From positions 1-5,169 of the forward strand of contig CAAFMM010000468.1 of assembly GCA_900764025.1 (NCBI GenBank): DNA of 5,169 bases. The letters are read 5' to 3'. The position numbers and the translations under genes were made by a program. Shown in pieces: positions 4,982-5,169 of this stretch. The DNA comes from an uncultured Collinsella sp. (GTDB lineage: Bacteria > Actinomycetota > Coriobacteriia > Coriobacteriales > Coriobacteriaceae). Each line of letters begins with the position of its first letter. The stretch's first letter is position 1. The notes under the pieces were generated by a model. That model saw only the letters and a list, made by a program, of their open reading frames with translations, was not told the origin of the DNA and made no database searches.

Positions 4982-5019
4982 TCGCTCATATGACCCAATC
5001 CGCTGTCAAGAGCCACAAT

Positions 5020-5055
5020 GGCCCCGCCGACCGCTTGCAATCGGTCGGCGGGGCC
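5020..5055. other. Strong 14-bp hairpin without U-tract
   Basis: GGCCCCGCCGACCG (5020-5033) and CGGTCGGCGGGGCC (5042-5055) are perfect inverted repeats around the 8-nt centre CTTGCAAT. No U-tract follows on either strand. It may be a transcript-end hairpin for a minus-strand gene to the right of the window, or a protein-binding or repeat palindrome. Confidence 0.6.
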
Positions 5056-5169
5056 TGCCGTTAACCCGTCCCGGTCCGCCCCCGGCATGTCATGGACGCC
5101 TTCGGCTCAGTCTCATATCCGCGGATACCGTTCTGTCGGCCCGCACTCCATTCCTTCGGCGGGGTTCCC
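5056..5169. other. Right-edge stretch with no supported gene
   Basis: Several frames are open to the window edge on both strands. None has a ribosome site or a recognisable protein; on the minus strand one frame enters from the right and ends near 5113 (residues ...TERYPRI) and another near 5065. TATCCGCGGATA (5116-5127) is a perfect 12-bp palindrome. A minus-strand gene tail is possible but cannot be supported from this length. Confidence 0.3.

Noticed and set aside
5062..5169. Partial ORFs running to the right edge on either strand
   Set aside because: They are too short, lack a ribosome site or recognisable motif, and several frames are equally open.
1..5169. tRNA, rRNA, CRISPR arrays, prophage or insertion sequence genes
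   Set aside because: I looked on both strands and saw no cloverleaf with a TTCGA-type arm, no regularly spaced repeat array, and no transposase or integrase motifs.

Overview
The window looks like a chromosomal segment from a gut Coriobacteriia, most likely Collinsella or a close relative. The reasons are high GC content, strong AGGAGG-type ribosome binding sites, GC-rich third codon positions, and the feel of the PyrE, MgtA and IIA-Glc proteins. The genus is inferred from memory, not from a search.

Layout: (1) Bases 1-986, minus strand: the N-terminal 328 codons of an MgtA-type magnesium P-type ATPase, cut by the left edge. (2) 987-1423: a divergent intergenic region. On the minus strand it holds a promoter with a perfect TTGACA box, then an mgtA leader of about 270 nt. 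The leader carries a 23-codon ORF with an ideal Shine-Dalgarno, a perfect 9-bp hairpin, and a 17-nt long-range pairing that ends in a U-tract; it looks like an attenuator. On the plus strand it holds the probable pyrE promoter. (3) 1424-2104, plus: pyrE, orotate phosphoribosyltransferase. (4) 2104-2243: copy 1 of a 140-nt structured element, in the gap before a convergent gene. (5) 2315-3169, minus: a MurR/RpiR-family regulator (HTH plus SIS domain). (6) 3170-3495: a divergent control region with repeated TTTTGGCA-type half sites, a 7-bp dyad and a clear promoter. (7) 3496-4032, plus: a stand-alone glucose-type PTS IIA protein, ended by a strong intrinsic terminator. (8) 4266-4823, plus: a small secreted lipoprotein of unknown function. 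(9) 4842-4981: copy 2 of the 140-nt element. (10) 4982-5169: a strong 14-bp hairpin, a 12-bp palindrome and no gene I can support.

The most notable content is the pair of 140-nt elements. They align from end to end without a gap. Their loops and internal loops are nearly identical, while their stems differ at 21 base pairs and every change keeps pairing. Two copies 2.7 kb apart, each just after the stop codon of an unrelated plus-strand gene, point to a repeated structured RNA or DNA element in this lineage. Second is the mgtA leader. It resembles in principle, but not in sequence, the peptide-controlled mgtA leader of enteric bacteria. The regulator/IIA pair is a plausible local sugar-control module. 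Pyrimidine synthesis, magnesium uptake and the lipoprotein show no evident functional link to each other.
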